7,191 nucleotides of DNA from an uncultured Collinsella sp. (GCA_959026535.1 CAUFMB010000072.1:1-7191); one strand, 5' to 3'. Shown: positions 1 to 5,853, counted from the stretch's first letter. Notes: generated from the letters alone by a model not told the origin. Made by a program: numbers and translations.

Positions 1-49
1 TCGGCGGGGCCATTGTGGCTCTTGACAGCGGATTGGGTCATATGAGCGA
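1..49. repeat. Left copy of 49-bp terminal inverted repeat
   Basis: Bases 1-49 are identical over all 49 positions to the reverse complement of bases 7142-7190. Identity stops at base 50, which is A here and pairs with C at 7141 in the other copy. Read outward from the window interior, the sequence begins TCGCTCATATGACCC and continues past GTCAAGAGCC to the window edge. It contains the TGA stop of the truncated membrane-protein gene. Such a long perfect match is not chance. The most likely reading is that both edges enter copies of the same element, for example an insertion-sequence end, in opposite orientation. I cannot name the element from 49 bases. Confidence 0.9.
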
Positions 50-868
50 AAGCCCCAGCTGAACGCACGAGCCGATAATGGCCGTGTGCACTACGGGATG
101 ATGCCCGTTGAGCAGCACGTTGGGGTTGAGTAGGCGCAGGTAGTCGCTCGTGCCGTTGGGATAGTTGAACCACTGGCGAATCTGCGCACCCGTATCTCCC
201 ATAAAAAGGCCGGGCAGCGAAGCGATGAGCGTGGGCGCCCAGGCGATCATAAGCACCAGGAAGGGCCCGGCAAAGGGATGGACCGAGAGCACGGCGTGAG
301 CCACACGCCATATGCGGCCAAAGTGCGCCTCGGAAAACGGGATGCGCCGAGAGCTCAGCCAATCCAGGCACTCAAAAGCCAGATAGAAGGCCACGATCGC
401 TAGGAGCATCCAGCCCGCGCCGCCAATCCAGGCGCAGATGATGCGGGCCTTGTCGCCAAGAACAATCTCGGCCGAGTCGATAAGGTCGTAGCTGCGGCCG
501 AACACCATGCAGATGGCGAAAAACAGCGACGGCAGAATAATCGATGGGCGCCAGGTGTCGCCACGGCCAAAGAACACGTAGCGAAACGGCAGCGTGAGCA
601 GGCAGACAAGCGCAAGCAGCATGACCGCGTCGGTATGGCCGGCAAACGAGAGGAGCACCTCGTAGCACACGTACAGCATGCCCGAGGCTTTGGGGTCAAT
701 CGCCAAGACCGCGTTGCTCGACACCGGGGCGGGATCGATGGAAAACGCCGTGGTCGCCAACAGCGCGAGCAAAAATGCGATGAGCGTCTGCTTGGCGGGG
801 TAGCGCTTAAACCAGACGATGCGGGCAGCGTCGCGCGCAGCCGTTGTGGAGAGGTCGGAATCCTTCAC
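38..868 (-). CDS. Large polytopic membrane protein (DUF6020-like), N-terminal part, truncated at the edge repeat
   Basis: Encodes 276 residues from a GTG start at 868. A ribosome binding site (GAAAGG, from 879-884) lies 10 bases upstream of the start. Hydrophobic segments lie near residues 27-45, 72-95, 107-125, 143-166 and 198-221. After them comes the motif region SLPGLFMGDTG...IRQWF...LLNPNVLLNGHHPV..HT, which I associate with the DUF6020 family found in Actinobacteria. That family is uncharacterised and resembles polytopic glycosyltransferase-like membrane proteins. From memory, family members are roughly 500-700 residues, so about half the protein is missing. The frame runs into the 49-bp edge repeat and stops three codons later (TCG CTC ATA TGA), so the last residues and the stop are repeat-derived. 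I infer that the gene is disrupted by whatever the repeat belongs to. It follows lgt on the same strand with an 80-base gap holding a hairpin. The function is unknown, and family assignment rests on recognised motifs only. Confidence 0.65.
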   Translation of the reverse strand: MKDSDLSTTAARDAARIVWFKRYPAKQTLIAFLLALLATTAFSIDPAPVSSNAVLAIDPKASGMLYVCYEVLLSFAGHTDAVMLLALVCLLTLPFRYVFFGRGDTWRPSIILPSLFFAICMVFGRSYDLIDSAEIVLGDKARIICAWIGGAGWMLLAIVAFYLAFECLDWLSSRRIPFSEAHFGRIWRVAHAVLSVHPFAGPFLVLMIAWAPTLIASLPGLFMGDTGAQIRQWFNYPNGTSDYLRLLNPNVLLNGHHPVVHTAIIGSCVQLGLSLI

Positions 869-907
869 AGTCCGAAAGCCTTTCTAGAAACCTATCAAAC
901 TCGGCAA

Positions 908-944
908 GACCACCACAAAGGTGCCTGTCCCCTTTGTGGTGGTC
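908..944 (-). terminator. Perfect 14-bp hairpin after lgt (terminator-like or REP-like)
   Basis: Bases 908-921 (GACCACCACAAAGG) pair perfectly with 931-944 (CCTTTGTGGTGGTC) around a 9-base loop, TGCCTGTCC. The hairpin begins 4 bases beyond the lgt stop codon, where a terminator would be expected. However, the minus strand then reads TTGCCGAGTTTG, which is only a poor T-tract, so termination would be weak. The loop and inner stem contain the GGTGCCTGTCCCC / GGGGACAGGCACC core that I recognise from repeated extragenic palindromes associated with RAYT (Y1 transposase-like) proteins in many bacteria. It may therefore be a dispersed repeat that also acts as a transcript end. The hairpin is directly visible; both roles are inferred. 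Confidence 0.6.
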
Positions 945-948
945 CTGG

Positions 949-1770
949 TTAGGCGTCGAGGTAGATGCGCTGGGGGCGATTGCGGTGTCGGGCGAAGATG
1001 ATGAGCGCCAGACCGGCGATCACGAGCGGCAAACTCAGCAGCTGGCCCATGGTGATGACGCCGCCCAACAGATAACCCAGCTGGGCATCGGGCACGCGCA
1101 CGAACTCAACGAGAAAGCGGACGATGCCGTACCCCATCACAAACACGCCCATAAACGTGCCTTGGGGCAGTAGCGGCTTTTTGCGGCTGAGCACCTGCAG
1201 AATGCAAAAAAGCACGATGCCCTCAAGAAATGCCTCGTAGAGCTGGGAGGGATGACGCGGCATATCGCCCGCAGTCCCGCCAAAGACCACGCCCCATGGC
1301 AGATCGGTCGGCTTGCCCCACAGCTCGCCGTTGACAAAGTTGGCGCAGCGTCCCAGGCACAGGGCCAGCGGAGCGCCAATGACGGCAAGATCGGCCAACG
1401 TCCATGCGTCGAGTTTATACATGCGGCACACGATGATGCCGCCGATAATGCCGCCCACCAAACCGCCATGGAAGCTCATGCCGCCCTCGTTGGTGGCAAA
1501 GATCTCGAGCGGATGCGCCCAGTAGTAGCCGTCGCCGTAAAAGATGACGTAGAACAGACGGGCGCCAATGATAAGGCCAAAGACCACGCCGACCACGACA
1601 CTCGTCAGGTCGTCAATCGTGATGTTAAAGCCCCAGCGACGCTGTGTGCGGTACATGACGACCGCCGTGAGCAGAGCGCCGACCACGTAGGCCAGGCCGT
1701 ACCAGTAGATAGTGATGGGGCCCGCCGAGATCGCGACAGGATCAAGCATATGGTAGAAGTCGTTGAGCAT
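949..1770 (-). CDS. lgt: Prolipoprotein diacylglyceryl transferase Lgt
   Basis: A 273-residue integral membrane enzyme that transfers diacylglycerol from phosphatidylglycerol to the lipobox cysteine of prelipoproteins, the first step of lipoprotein maturation at the outer face of the cytoplasmic membrane. Conserved elements are in order: IYWYGLAY (21-28), MSFHGGLVGG with His101, the signature GRCANFVNGELWG with Arg141, Asn144 and Glu149, HPSQLYEA (173-180), and YGIVRFLVEFVRVPD with Tyr214, Arg218 and Glu222. By alignment in my head these match E. coli His103, Arg143, Asn146, Tyr235 and Arg239. Multiple hydrophobic segments fit the seven-helix fold, and the length is typical. I chose the ATG at 1770 because AGGAGGG lies 5 bases upstream (1776-1782). 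An in-frame extension to 1830 exists, but it has no such site and encodes unconserved residues. The gene lies between nifU and the truncated membrane-protein gene, all on the minus strand. Confidence 0.97.
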   Translation of the reverse strand: MLNDFYHMLDPVAISAGPITIYWYGLAYVVGALLTAVVMYRTQRRWGFNITIDDLTSVVVGVVFGLIIGARLFYVIFYGDGYYWAHPLEIFATNEGGMSFHGGLVGGIIGGIIVCRMYKLDAWTLADLAVIGAPLALCLGRCANFVNGELWGKPTDLPWGVVFGGTAGDMPRHPSQLYEAFLEGIVLFCILQVLSRKKPLLPQGTFMGVFVMGYGIVRFLVEFVRVPDAQLGYLLGGVITMGQLLSLPLVIAGLALIIFARHRNRPQRIYLDA

Positions 1771-1775
1771 GTCGA

Positions 1776-1782
1776 CCCTCCT
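1776..1782 (-). promoter_or_regulatory. Ribosome binding site that fixes the lgt start
   Basis: The minus strand reads AGGAGGG, then five bases (TCGAC), then the ATG at 1770. It is a near-perfect anti-16S match and selects this start over the in-frame upstream codon at 1830. Confidence 0.85.
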
Positions 1783-1797
1783 ACTCCCTACATACAA

Positions 1798-1830
1798 ATG
1801 CGGCCGCGGGCCTTGCGCTCGCAGCCGCAT
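1798..1830 (-). terminator. Possible weak terminator between nifU and lgt
   Basis: ATGCGGC (1798-1804) and GCCGCAT (1824-1830) form a 7-bp GC-rich stem, with a 19-base GC-rich loop that could pair further. On the minus strand the stem is followed by TTTGTATG, a short imperfect T-tract. It lies about 50 bases after the nifU stop and just before the lgt ribosome binding site, so it could separate the two transcripts or act as a leader hairpin of lgt. Confidence 0.4.
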
Positions 1831-1879
1831 ATTTGGGCGTAACGTCTATGCGGAGTATGCCGTCCGCAGCCTTCGCATC

Positions 1880-2158
1880 TTAGAACGGCGCGTACTCGTC
1901 GTACAGGTCGTCGGTCTCGCCGGAGGCATTGATCTGCTCAACACGGGTAACGCCGGGCACATGCTCCTTCAGGATGCGCTCGATACCCATGGACAGGGTC
2001 AGTGCGCTCATAGGGCAGCCGGCGCAGGCGCCCTGAAGCTCAAGCTGGACGACGCCCTCGTCGTCAACGCCCACATACTCCATATCGCCGCCGTCGGCCT
2101 GCAGGTTGGGGCGAATCTCTTCAAGAACCTTCTTAAGCAGCTCTTCGTTAACAGCCAC
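1880..2158 (-). CDS. NifU C-terminal domain (Nfu-type) Fe-S cluster carrier protein
   Basis: A 92-residue soluble protein that is essentially a single NifU C-terminal domain. Such proteins bind a labile 4Fe-4S cluster between monomers and deliver it to apo-enzymes in Fe-S biogenesis. Family hallmarks are visible: the N-terminal helix ending in IRPNLQADGGDMEYVGV (residues 15-31) and the cluster-binding GACAGCPMSALTL with Cys45 and Cys48. The acidic C-terminal tail, ASGETDDLYDEYAPF, is longer than the bare domain. The GTG start at 2158 is preceded by AAAGGAG (2164-2170) at 5 bases. It stands alone, with 170 bases to the upstream dCMP deaminase gene and 109 to lgt. No NifU scaffold, suf or isc genes are adjacent. 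The domain call is very secure; its client proteins cannot be told from this window. Confidence 0.95.
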   Translation of the reverse strand: MAVNEELLKKVLEEIRPNLQADGGDMEYVGVDDEGVVQLELQGACAGCPMSALTLSMGIERILKEHVPGVTRVEQINASGETDDLYDEYAPF

Positions 2159-2163
2159 AGGGG

Positions 2164-2170
2164 CTCCTTT
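2164..2170 (-). promoter_or_regulatory. Ribosome binding site of the nifU-like gene
   Basis: AAAGGAG on the minus strand, 5 bases from the GTG start at 2158. It supports the non-ATG start. Confidence 0.8.
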
Positions 2171-2180
2171 CTCACAATTA

Positions 2181-2196
2181 CGCGGGCGCGCCCGCG
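2181..2196 (-). promoter_or_regulatory. 16-bp perfect GC palindrome in the nifU leader
   Basis: CGCGGGCGCGCCCGCG is perfectly self-complementary and ends about 10 bases upstream of the nifU ribosome binding site. As DNA it could be a dimer-protein operator. As RNA it could form a 6-bp stem with a CGCG loop close to the translation start. No clear -35/-10 pair could be placed around it, so its role is unassigned. The remaining gap to 2328 holds a REP-like core at 2280-2298 and the 12-bp palindrome CGCCAGCTGGCG near 2308-2319; nothing else was seen there. Confidence 0.35.
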
Positions 2197-2279
2197 GACA
2201 GGGGCTATGTTACTACAGCCATGTACCCGCTTAGGCGCCAGCCATGCGTGCGGACACGACTTTCACGAGCGGTCAATTT

Positions 2280-2298
2280 GGGACGGGTCTCTTTTGGC
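2280..2298 (+). repeat. REP-like core sequence between dCMP deaminase and nifU
   Basis: GGGACGGGTCTCTTTTGGC matches the core of the hairpin downstream of lgt (GGGACAGGCACCTTTGTGG on the minus strand) at 14 of 19 positions. It lacks the strong hairpin arms of that copy. It may be a degenerate member of the same dispersed family; similarity by chance is possible. Confidence 0.3.
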
Positions 2299-2328
2299 TG
2301 TTTTGCCGCCAGCTGGCGTTGCCACGAG

Positions 2329-2853
2329 CTACTGCTGAGCCTGCCCCTCGGTGCCGATGTGAACATCGACGATAACCTGGCGGTAGCTGATGCCACAGGA
2401 GTCGAGGATGCGGCGGCTGATGCGTCCATCATCGGTGTCGGCGTACTTGTTGTCCAGGTAGACGACCTCGCCCACACCCACCTGTGCCAGGATCTTGGCG
2501 CAGTCGTGGCACGGGAACAGCGTGACGTAGACCGTGGAACCCTCAAGGTCTTTGAGCGAGCCGCGATAGTTGAGCACGGCGTTGGCCTCGGCATGGACTA
2601 CGTAGTTATGCTTGTCCTGCAGCGGGTCATCGCTCGTGCCCCACGGGAAAAAGTCGTCGTTGAGCGCCGAGGGCGTACCGTTGTAGCCCACCGAAAGGAT
2701 GCGGTGGTTGGTGCTGGCGATGCACGCGCCCACCTGCGTGTTGGGGTCCTTACTGCGGCGCTGCGCGGCGATGGCCACGCTCATAAAGAACTCATCCCAG
2801 CTAATAACGTCGCGGCGCTTGCCCGACGCGGTTTGATGAAGATCGTCCGACAT
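2329..2853 (-). CDS. Deoxycytidylate (dCMP) deaminase, ComEB type
   Basis: A 174-residue cytoplasmic zinc enzyme that deaminates dCMP to dUMP, feeding thymidylate synthesis. The cytidine/deoxycytidylate deaminase fold is marked by HAEAN with His87 and catalytic Glu89, and by FPCHDCAK with Cys115 and Cys118; these supply the zinc ligands and the proton shuttle. Typical dCMP deaminase features include the N-terminal SWDEFFMSVAIAAQRRSKDP (18-37), the VGACI strand, GYNGTP (56-61) and the C-terminal YADTDDGRISRRILDSCGI. The length is normal for the family. The ATG at 2853 was chosen because GGAGGT (2861-2866) lies 7 bases upstream; the upstream in-frame extension to 2934 crosses the presumed promoter and is unconserved. 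The gene has its own promoter (2888-2896) and sits 83 bases after coaX. ComEB in Bacillus lies in a competence operon, but no competence gene is present here. Confidence 0.95.
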   Translation of the reverse strand: MSDDLHQTASGKRRDVISWDEFFMSVAIAAQRRSKDPNTQVGACIASTNHRILSVGYNGTPSALNDDFFPWGTSDDPLQDKHNYVVHAEANAVLNYRGSLKDLEGSTVYVTLFPCHDCAKILAQVGVGEVVYLDNKYADTDDGRISRRILDSCGISYRQVIVDVHIGTEGQAQQ

Positions 2854-2860
2854 GGCAGAC

Positions 2861-2866
2861 ACCTCC
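2861..2866 (-). promoter_or_regulatory. Ribosome binding site that fixes the dCMP deaminase start
   Basis: GGAGGT on the minus strand, 7 bases before the ATG at 2853. It rules against the longer in-frame start at 2934. Confidence 0.85.
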
Positions 2867-2887
2867 GAAATCGCAATAGTTTGACCC

Positions 2888-2896
2888 ATTGTAGCA
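2888..2896 (-). promoter_or_regulatory. Extended -10 promoter of the dCMP deaminase gene
   Basis: The minus strand reads TGCTACAAT: a TGn extension followed by TACAAT, a 5/6 match to the -10 consensus. The implied start of transcription is near 2881, giving a leader of under 30 bases. No good -35 is visible, which is usual for extended -10 promoters. It suggests the gene is transcribed independently of coaX. Confidence 0.55.
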
Positions 2897-2936
2897 GGTG
2901 GAAGGTGGAGACGTTTTTGTCCCATTGCCCCCATCG

Positions 2937-3788
2937 CTACGCGCGGCGGGGCTTTTGGTTGATGTGGTAGAGCTCGGCGAGGCCCCGCAGCGTCAGCGCA
3001 TCGTCGACCGTCAGGCTATGGCCGACCAGCGCCGCAAGCGCCTCGGCATCGTCGCCGGTAATGACGATGGGCACATCGCCCTCCCCCGCGGCCTTGGTCG
3101 CACGCATCTCGGCGAGCACCATGTCGAGCATGCCGTCGATGCGTGCCACCTCGCCCAGAACCACGCCCGAGCGCATGGCCTCACGCGTGTTACGGCCGAT
3201 GACGTGTGTCGGCGCCGAGGGCTCAACTTGAGGCAGGCGCGCCGCAGCGGCCGAGAGCGAACGGGCGCCGAGCGCCAGCCCCGGCGCGATAACGCCGCCG
3301 ACAAAGGTGCCGTGTGCGTCGATGACCTCGATATTGGTCGTCGTGCCCAGGTCGATCACAATGCACGGCGAGCCGTAGACGGCGCGGGCAGCCACGGCGT
3401 CGGCGATGCGGTCGGGACCGATCTCGGCCGGGTCATCGTAGTGCACGGGCATGCCGGTCTTAAGTCCCGGCCCCACCGTGAGCACGCGCCCCGTGCAGGT
3501 ACGGGAAAGTGCCGCCTTCCACGGGCGCTCGAGCGCCGGGACCACGCAGCTCAGCACAGCAGCCGTGGACACAAGCGCGCCCGGCATGCCCGCATCGGCC
3601 GCCAGTGCGGCCATGACCTGCACGAGACGCATGCGCGCCTCGTCTGCCGTGATGCTCGACGGCGTGGTGATCTCGCACGTCGCAAGCGGACATTCCTGCG
3701 CCGCGGCCGAATCCTCTGCAAACAGGCCAAAGCGAATGAACGTGTTGCCCACGTCGACCGTCAATATATATGCGCACCCATTAAGCAT
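2937..3788 (-). CDS. coaX: Type III pantothenate kinase CoaX
   Basis: A 283-residue cytoplasmic kinase that phosphorylates pantothenate, the first step of coenzyme A synthesis. Type III enzymes belong to the ASKHA (acetate and sugar kinase/Hsc70/actin) fold and are not feedback-inhibited by CoA. Visible motifs are: the phosphate-binding TVDVGNT (10-16, Asp12), IGPDRIADAVAA (123-134, with the conserved Asp126-Arg127), IDLGTTTNIEVID (145-157, second phosphate loop, where GTATT-like is more usual), GGVIAPG (164-170), IGRNTREAMRSG (197-208) and ITGDDAEAL near 243. It is slightly longer than typical 255-260-residue members. The ATG at 3788 has AAAGGAG 8 bases upstream; the in-frame extension to 3842 would read through the promoter. 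It diverges from the OPT transporter gene. No clear terminator is seen after its TAG; a weak 5-bp hairpin near 2908-2923 is the only structure. Confidence 0.95.
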   Translation of the reverse strand: MLNGCAYILTVDVGNTFIRFGLFAEDSAAAQECPLATCEITTPSSITADEARMRLVQVMAALAADAGMPGALVSTAAVLSCVVPALERPWKAALSRTCTGRVLTVGPGLKTGMPVHYDDPAEIGPDRIADAVAARAVYGSPCIVIDLGTTTNIEVIDAHGTFVGGVIAPGLALGARSLSAAAARLPQVEPSAPTHVIGRNTREAMRSGVVLGEVARIDGMLDMVLAEMRATKAAGEGDVPIVITGDDAEALAALVGHSLTVDDALTLRGLAELYHINQKPRRA

Positions 3789-3796
3789 CGTCGGCG

Positions 3797-3803
3797 CTCC
3801 TTT
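3797..3803 (-). promoter_or_regulatory. Ribosome binding site of coaX
   Basis: AAAGGAG on the minus strand, 8 bases before the ATG at 3788. It decides this start over an in-frame codon at 3842. Confidence 0.8.
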
Positions 3804-3815
3804 CGTCTGCCCAGC

Positions 3816-3821
3816 AGTATA
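3816..3821 (-). promoter_or_regulatory. -10 box of the coaX promoter
   Basis: TATACT on the minus strand, a 5/6 match to consensus, 28 bases upstream of the coaX ATG. The hexamer at 17-base spacing (3839-3844, GGATGA) is a poor -35, so the promoter may be weak or activator-assisted. Confidence 0.5.
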
Positions 3822-3836
3822 TCGCCTACCTAAACC

Positions 3837-3854
3837 AGTCATCCCAAAATGACT
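3837..3854. promoter_or_regulatory. Inverted repeat between the divergent coaX and OPT promoters (candidate operator)
   Basis: AGTCAT (3837-3842), a six-base spacer CCCAAA, then ATGACT (3849-3854): a perfect 6-6-6 dyad. It sits between two outward-facing TATACT boxes (3816-3821 minus, 3865-3870 plus) and covers the expected -35 positions of both. A protein bound here could control both genes at once. The dyad is seen directly; the regulatory role is inferred from placement. Confidence 0.45.
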
Positions 3855-3864
3855 AGCTTGCGGC

Positions 3865-3870
3865 TATACT
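3865..3870 (+). promoter_or_regulatory. -10 box of the OPT transporter promoter
   Basis: TATACT on the plus strand, a 5/6 match to consensus. Transcription would begin near 3877, leaving a leader of about 105 bases. No recognisable -35 lies at 17 bases (TCCCAA). Confidence 0.45.
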
Positions 3871-3917
3871 GGTGCGCGGTCGTTTGCGAGCTCACGCGGC
3901 GGCCCTTGGTAACCCGA

Positions 3918-3962
3918 CTTCCCGCGCCGTATCCGTAACGGCGCTCCCGGGGGAAGCGGATA
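3918..3962 (+). promoter_or_regulatory. Structured 5' leader of the OPT transporter mRNA
   Basis: GCGCCGT (3924-3930) pairs with ACGGCGC (3938-3944) around a 7-base loop. Outside it CTTCCC (3918-3923) pairs with GGGAAG (3951-3956), leaving a six-base bulge. TATCCG (3930-3935), which overlaps the loop, is complementary to CGGATA (3957-3962), just upstream of the AAAGGAG ribosome binding site at 3968-3974. That allows a pseudoknot or an alternative fold. I do not recognise a named riboswitch class here. Confidence 0.4.
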
Positions 3963-3980
3963 TACGCAAAGGAGTTTTAT

Positions 3981-5684
3981 ATGAGCAATCCCTCGAACCG
4001 CGCTTCGATGCGCGGGCAACTCACGCTGCGTGGCGTCGTCATCGGCGTCCTTGGCTGCGTGATCATCACGGCAAGCTCGGCCTACACCGCCCTCAAGATG
4101 GGCGCCCTCCCCTGGCCGATCATTTTCGCTGCCGTCATTTCGCTGTTCTTCCTGAAACTCATGGGCAACGCCAGCCTCAACGAGGCCAACGTCACCCACA
4201 CCATCATGTCCGCAGGCGCCATGGTCGCTGGCGGTCTGGCGTTTACCATCCCGGGCGCCTGGATGCTGGGCTATGCCGACCAGATCAGTTGGCTCGACAT
4301 GTTTATCGTGGCACTCGCCGGCACTATCCTAGGCCTGCTGGCCACGGCACTCATCCACCGTCACTTTATCGTGGACGCCGCGCTTGAGTTCCCCACCGGC
4401 AACGCCGCAGCTCAGACCCTGCGCGCAACCGAGGCCGGCGGCAAGACCGGCAAGCAGCTCTTTGGCTCCATGGCCATCGCCGGCATCTACAGCGTGCTGC
4501 GCGACGCTCTGGGCGTGGTGCCCAGCATGCTGTGTACGCTCAATATCCCCGGCGTGACCTTTGCCATCTATAACTCGCCCATGTTGCTGTCCATCGGCTT
4601 TTTGGTGGGCTTCGCCCCCGTCGCGTTCTGGTTTGCCGGCGCGCTGCTGGGCAACTTTGGCATCATTGTCGGCGGCACCGCTGCCGGTCTGTTTGACGTT
4701 ATGACCGCACAGGGCATTGTTAAGTCCCTGGGTATGGGCCTCATGATGGGCTTTGGCGTCGCCGTCGTCCTCAAGGACATCCTGCCGCAGGTCGCCGGTA
4801 TCGTCCGCGGCCTCGCCGCCGACAGCTCCACCGACACCGACGAGCAGTCGCTCATCTCGGGCTCCCTTAAGCTCGACGCCGGTATCATCGGCCTGGGCGC
4901 TGCCGCCATCGCCGTGATCGTTGCCATCGTACTCGATCTTGGCCCCGTTCCAGCCGTCATCGTCACGCTGTTCACCTTTGTCACCACCATCATGAGCGCG
5001 CAGAGCTGCGGCCAGACGGGTATCGACCCCATGGAGATCTTTGGCCTCATCGTCATGCTCATCGTGGCTGCCTTCGCGCAGCTCGCGCAGGTCAAGCTGT
5101 TCTTCATCGCCGGCATCGTGGCCGTGGCGTGCGGCCTTGCGGGCGACGTCATGAACGACTTTAAGGCCGGCGCCGTGCTGAGCACCAACCCGCGTGCGCA
5201 GTGGATCGGCCAGGCCATCGGCGGCATCGTGGGCGCCCTGGTCGCTGCCGCTGTCATGGTCGCGCTCGTCACCGCCTATGGTCCGGACGCCTTCGGCCCC
5301 GACAAGAGCTTTGTGGCCGCGCAGGCAAGCGTGGTCGCCACCATGGTCTCGGGCATCCCGAGCGTACCGTGGTTCGCAGGCGGCTTTATCGCCGGCATCG
5401 TCATGTACTGGCTCGGCATTCCGGCCATGATGATCGGCCTGGGCGTGTACCTGCCGTTCTATATGTCGCTCACGGCTTTCCTGGGCTCCTGCGTTAAGCT
5501 CGCCTACGACAAGTGGGCCGCTCACCGCGACGCCGCCGCCGGTCTTTCGGACGAGGAGAAGGCCGCCAAGGACGCCGCCTTCCAGGAGCAGGGCCTGGTT
5601 GTCGCCAGCGGCCTGCTCGGTGGCGAGTCTATCGTCGGCGTTATCCTGGCGTTCATCTCTGTCGGTTTGAGCCTGCTGGGCTAA
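3981..5684 (+). CDS. OPT family oligopeptide (or metal-chelate) transporter
   Basis: A 567-residue polytopic membrane protein of the OPT/YSL superfamily, proton-coupled importers of small peptides or metal chelates. The protein is almost wholly hydrophobic, with about 14-16 predicted helices. Family-type motifs are SAYTALKMGALPWPI (33-47), NEANVTHTIMSAGA (67-80), the conserved EFPTGNAAAQTL (136-147), QSCGQTGIDPMEIFG (341-355), AGDVMNDFKAGAVL (387-400), GIPSVPWFAGGF (458-469), GVYLPFYMSL (488-497) and GGESIVGVILA (547-557). Charged cytoplasmic-type segments lie at 277-296 and 508-537. The length is at the short end for bacterial OPT proteins, which often exceed 600 residues. The ATG at 3981 has AAAGGAG 6 bases upstream. 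The gene is monocistronic, with its own promoter and terminator, and diverges from coaX. The substrate cannot be told from sequence. Confidence 0.92.
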   Translation: MSNPSNRASMRGQLTLRGVVIGVLGCVIITASSAYTALKMGALPWPIIFAAVISLFFLKLMGNASLNEANVTHTIMSAGAMVAGGLAFTIPGAWMLGYADQISWLDMFIVALAGTILGLLATALIHRHFIVDAALEFPTGNAAAQTLRATEAGGKTGKQLFGSMAIAGIYSVLRDALGVVPSMLCTLNIPGVTFAIYNSPMLLSIGFLVGFAPVAFWFAGALLGNFGIIVGGTAAGLFDVMTAQGIVKSLGMGLMMGFGVAVVLKDILPQVAGIVRGLAADSSTDTDEQSLISGSLKLDAGIIGLGAAAIAVIVAIVLDLGPVPAVIVTLFTFVTTIMSAQSCGQTGIDPMEIFGLIVMLIVAAFAQLAQVKLFFIAGIVAVACGLAGDVMNDFKAGAVLSTNPRAQWIGQAIGGIVGALVAAAVMVALVTAYGPDAFGPDKSFVAAQASVVATMVSGIPSVPWFAGGFIAGIVMYWLGIPAMMIGLGVYLPFYMSLTAFLGSCVKLAYDKWAAHRDAAAGLSDEEKAAKDAAFQEQGLVVASGLLGGESIVGVILAFISVGLSLLG

Positions 5685-5710
5685 ACCCAACAACAACGTA
5701 CCCGTACAGA

Positions 5711-5747
5711 GCGCGGAGTCGGAGACCATCCGGCCCCGCGCTTTTTT
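5711..5747 (+). terminator. Rho-independent terminator of the OPT gene
   Basis: GCGCGG (5711-5716) pairs with CCGCGC (5736-5741). The inner arms GTCGG and CCGGC continue the stem past one A/C mismatch, and the run TTTTTT follows directly (5742-5747). It lies about 27 bases after the OPT stop codon. It is a classic intrinsic terminator that separates the OPT gene from the DUF389 gene. Confidence 0.9.
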
Positions 5748-5823
5748 GTATCTGCCGAAACCCTCAGCAGTACTCGCATGTGGCGTGTCTTCCTTTGCCT
5801 GCTCGCCTAAGTTCCATGTCAAG

Positions 5824-5853
5824 ATGACCGCCCCGCCCGTCACGGTGTAGAGT
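5824..5853 (+). promoter_or_regulatory. Possible promoter of the DUF389 gene
   Basis: ATGACC (5824-5829) and TAGAGT (5848-5853), spaced 18 bases, each match the sigma-70 consensus at 4 of 6 positions and lie about 46 bases before the ATG. It is the best pair in the 5748-5899 gap, which otherwise shows nothing clear. A promoter is needed because a strong terminator lies just upstream. Confidence 0.35.

Noticed and set aside
908..944. CRISPR repeat
   Set aside because: There is a single palindrome with no regularly spaced copies and no cas genes.
1771..1830. Longer N-terminus for Lgt beginning at 1830
   Set aside because: The extra 20 residues are unlike Lgt and overlap the hairpin at 1798-1830, while a near-perfect AGGAGGG precedes the ATG at 1770.
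2304..2322. CGCCAGCTGGCG palindrome after dCMP deaminase as a terminator
   Set aside because: Any hairpin would have a stem of only 4-5 bp around AGCT, and no T-tract follows on the minus strand.
2221..3833. Two long plus-strand open frames (2221-2970 and 2898-3833) over dCMP deaminase and coaX
   Set aside because: They lie opposite recognisable conserved enzymes, have Arg/His/Val-rich shadow composition, no good ribosome binding sites and no recognisable motif.
3871..3975. tRNA or known small RNA in the OPT leader
   Set aside because: No cloverleaf arms, T-loop consensus or CCA-type end are present; only simple hairpins are seen.
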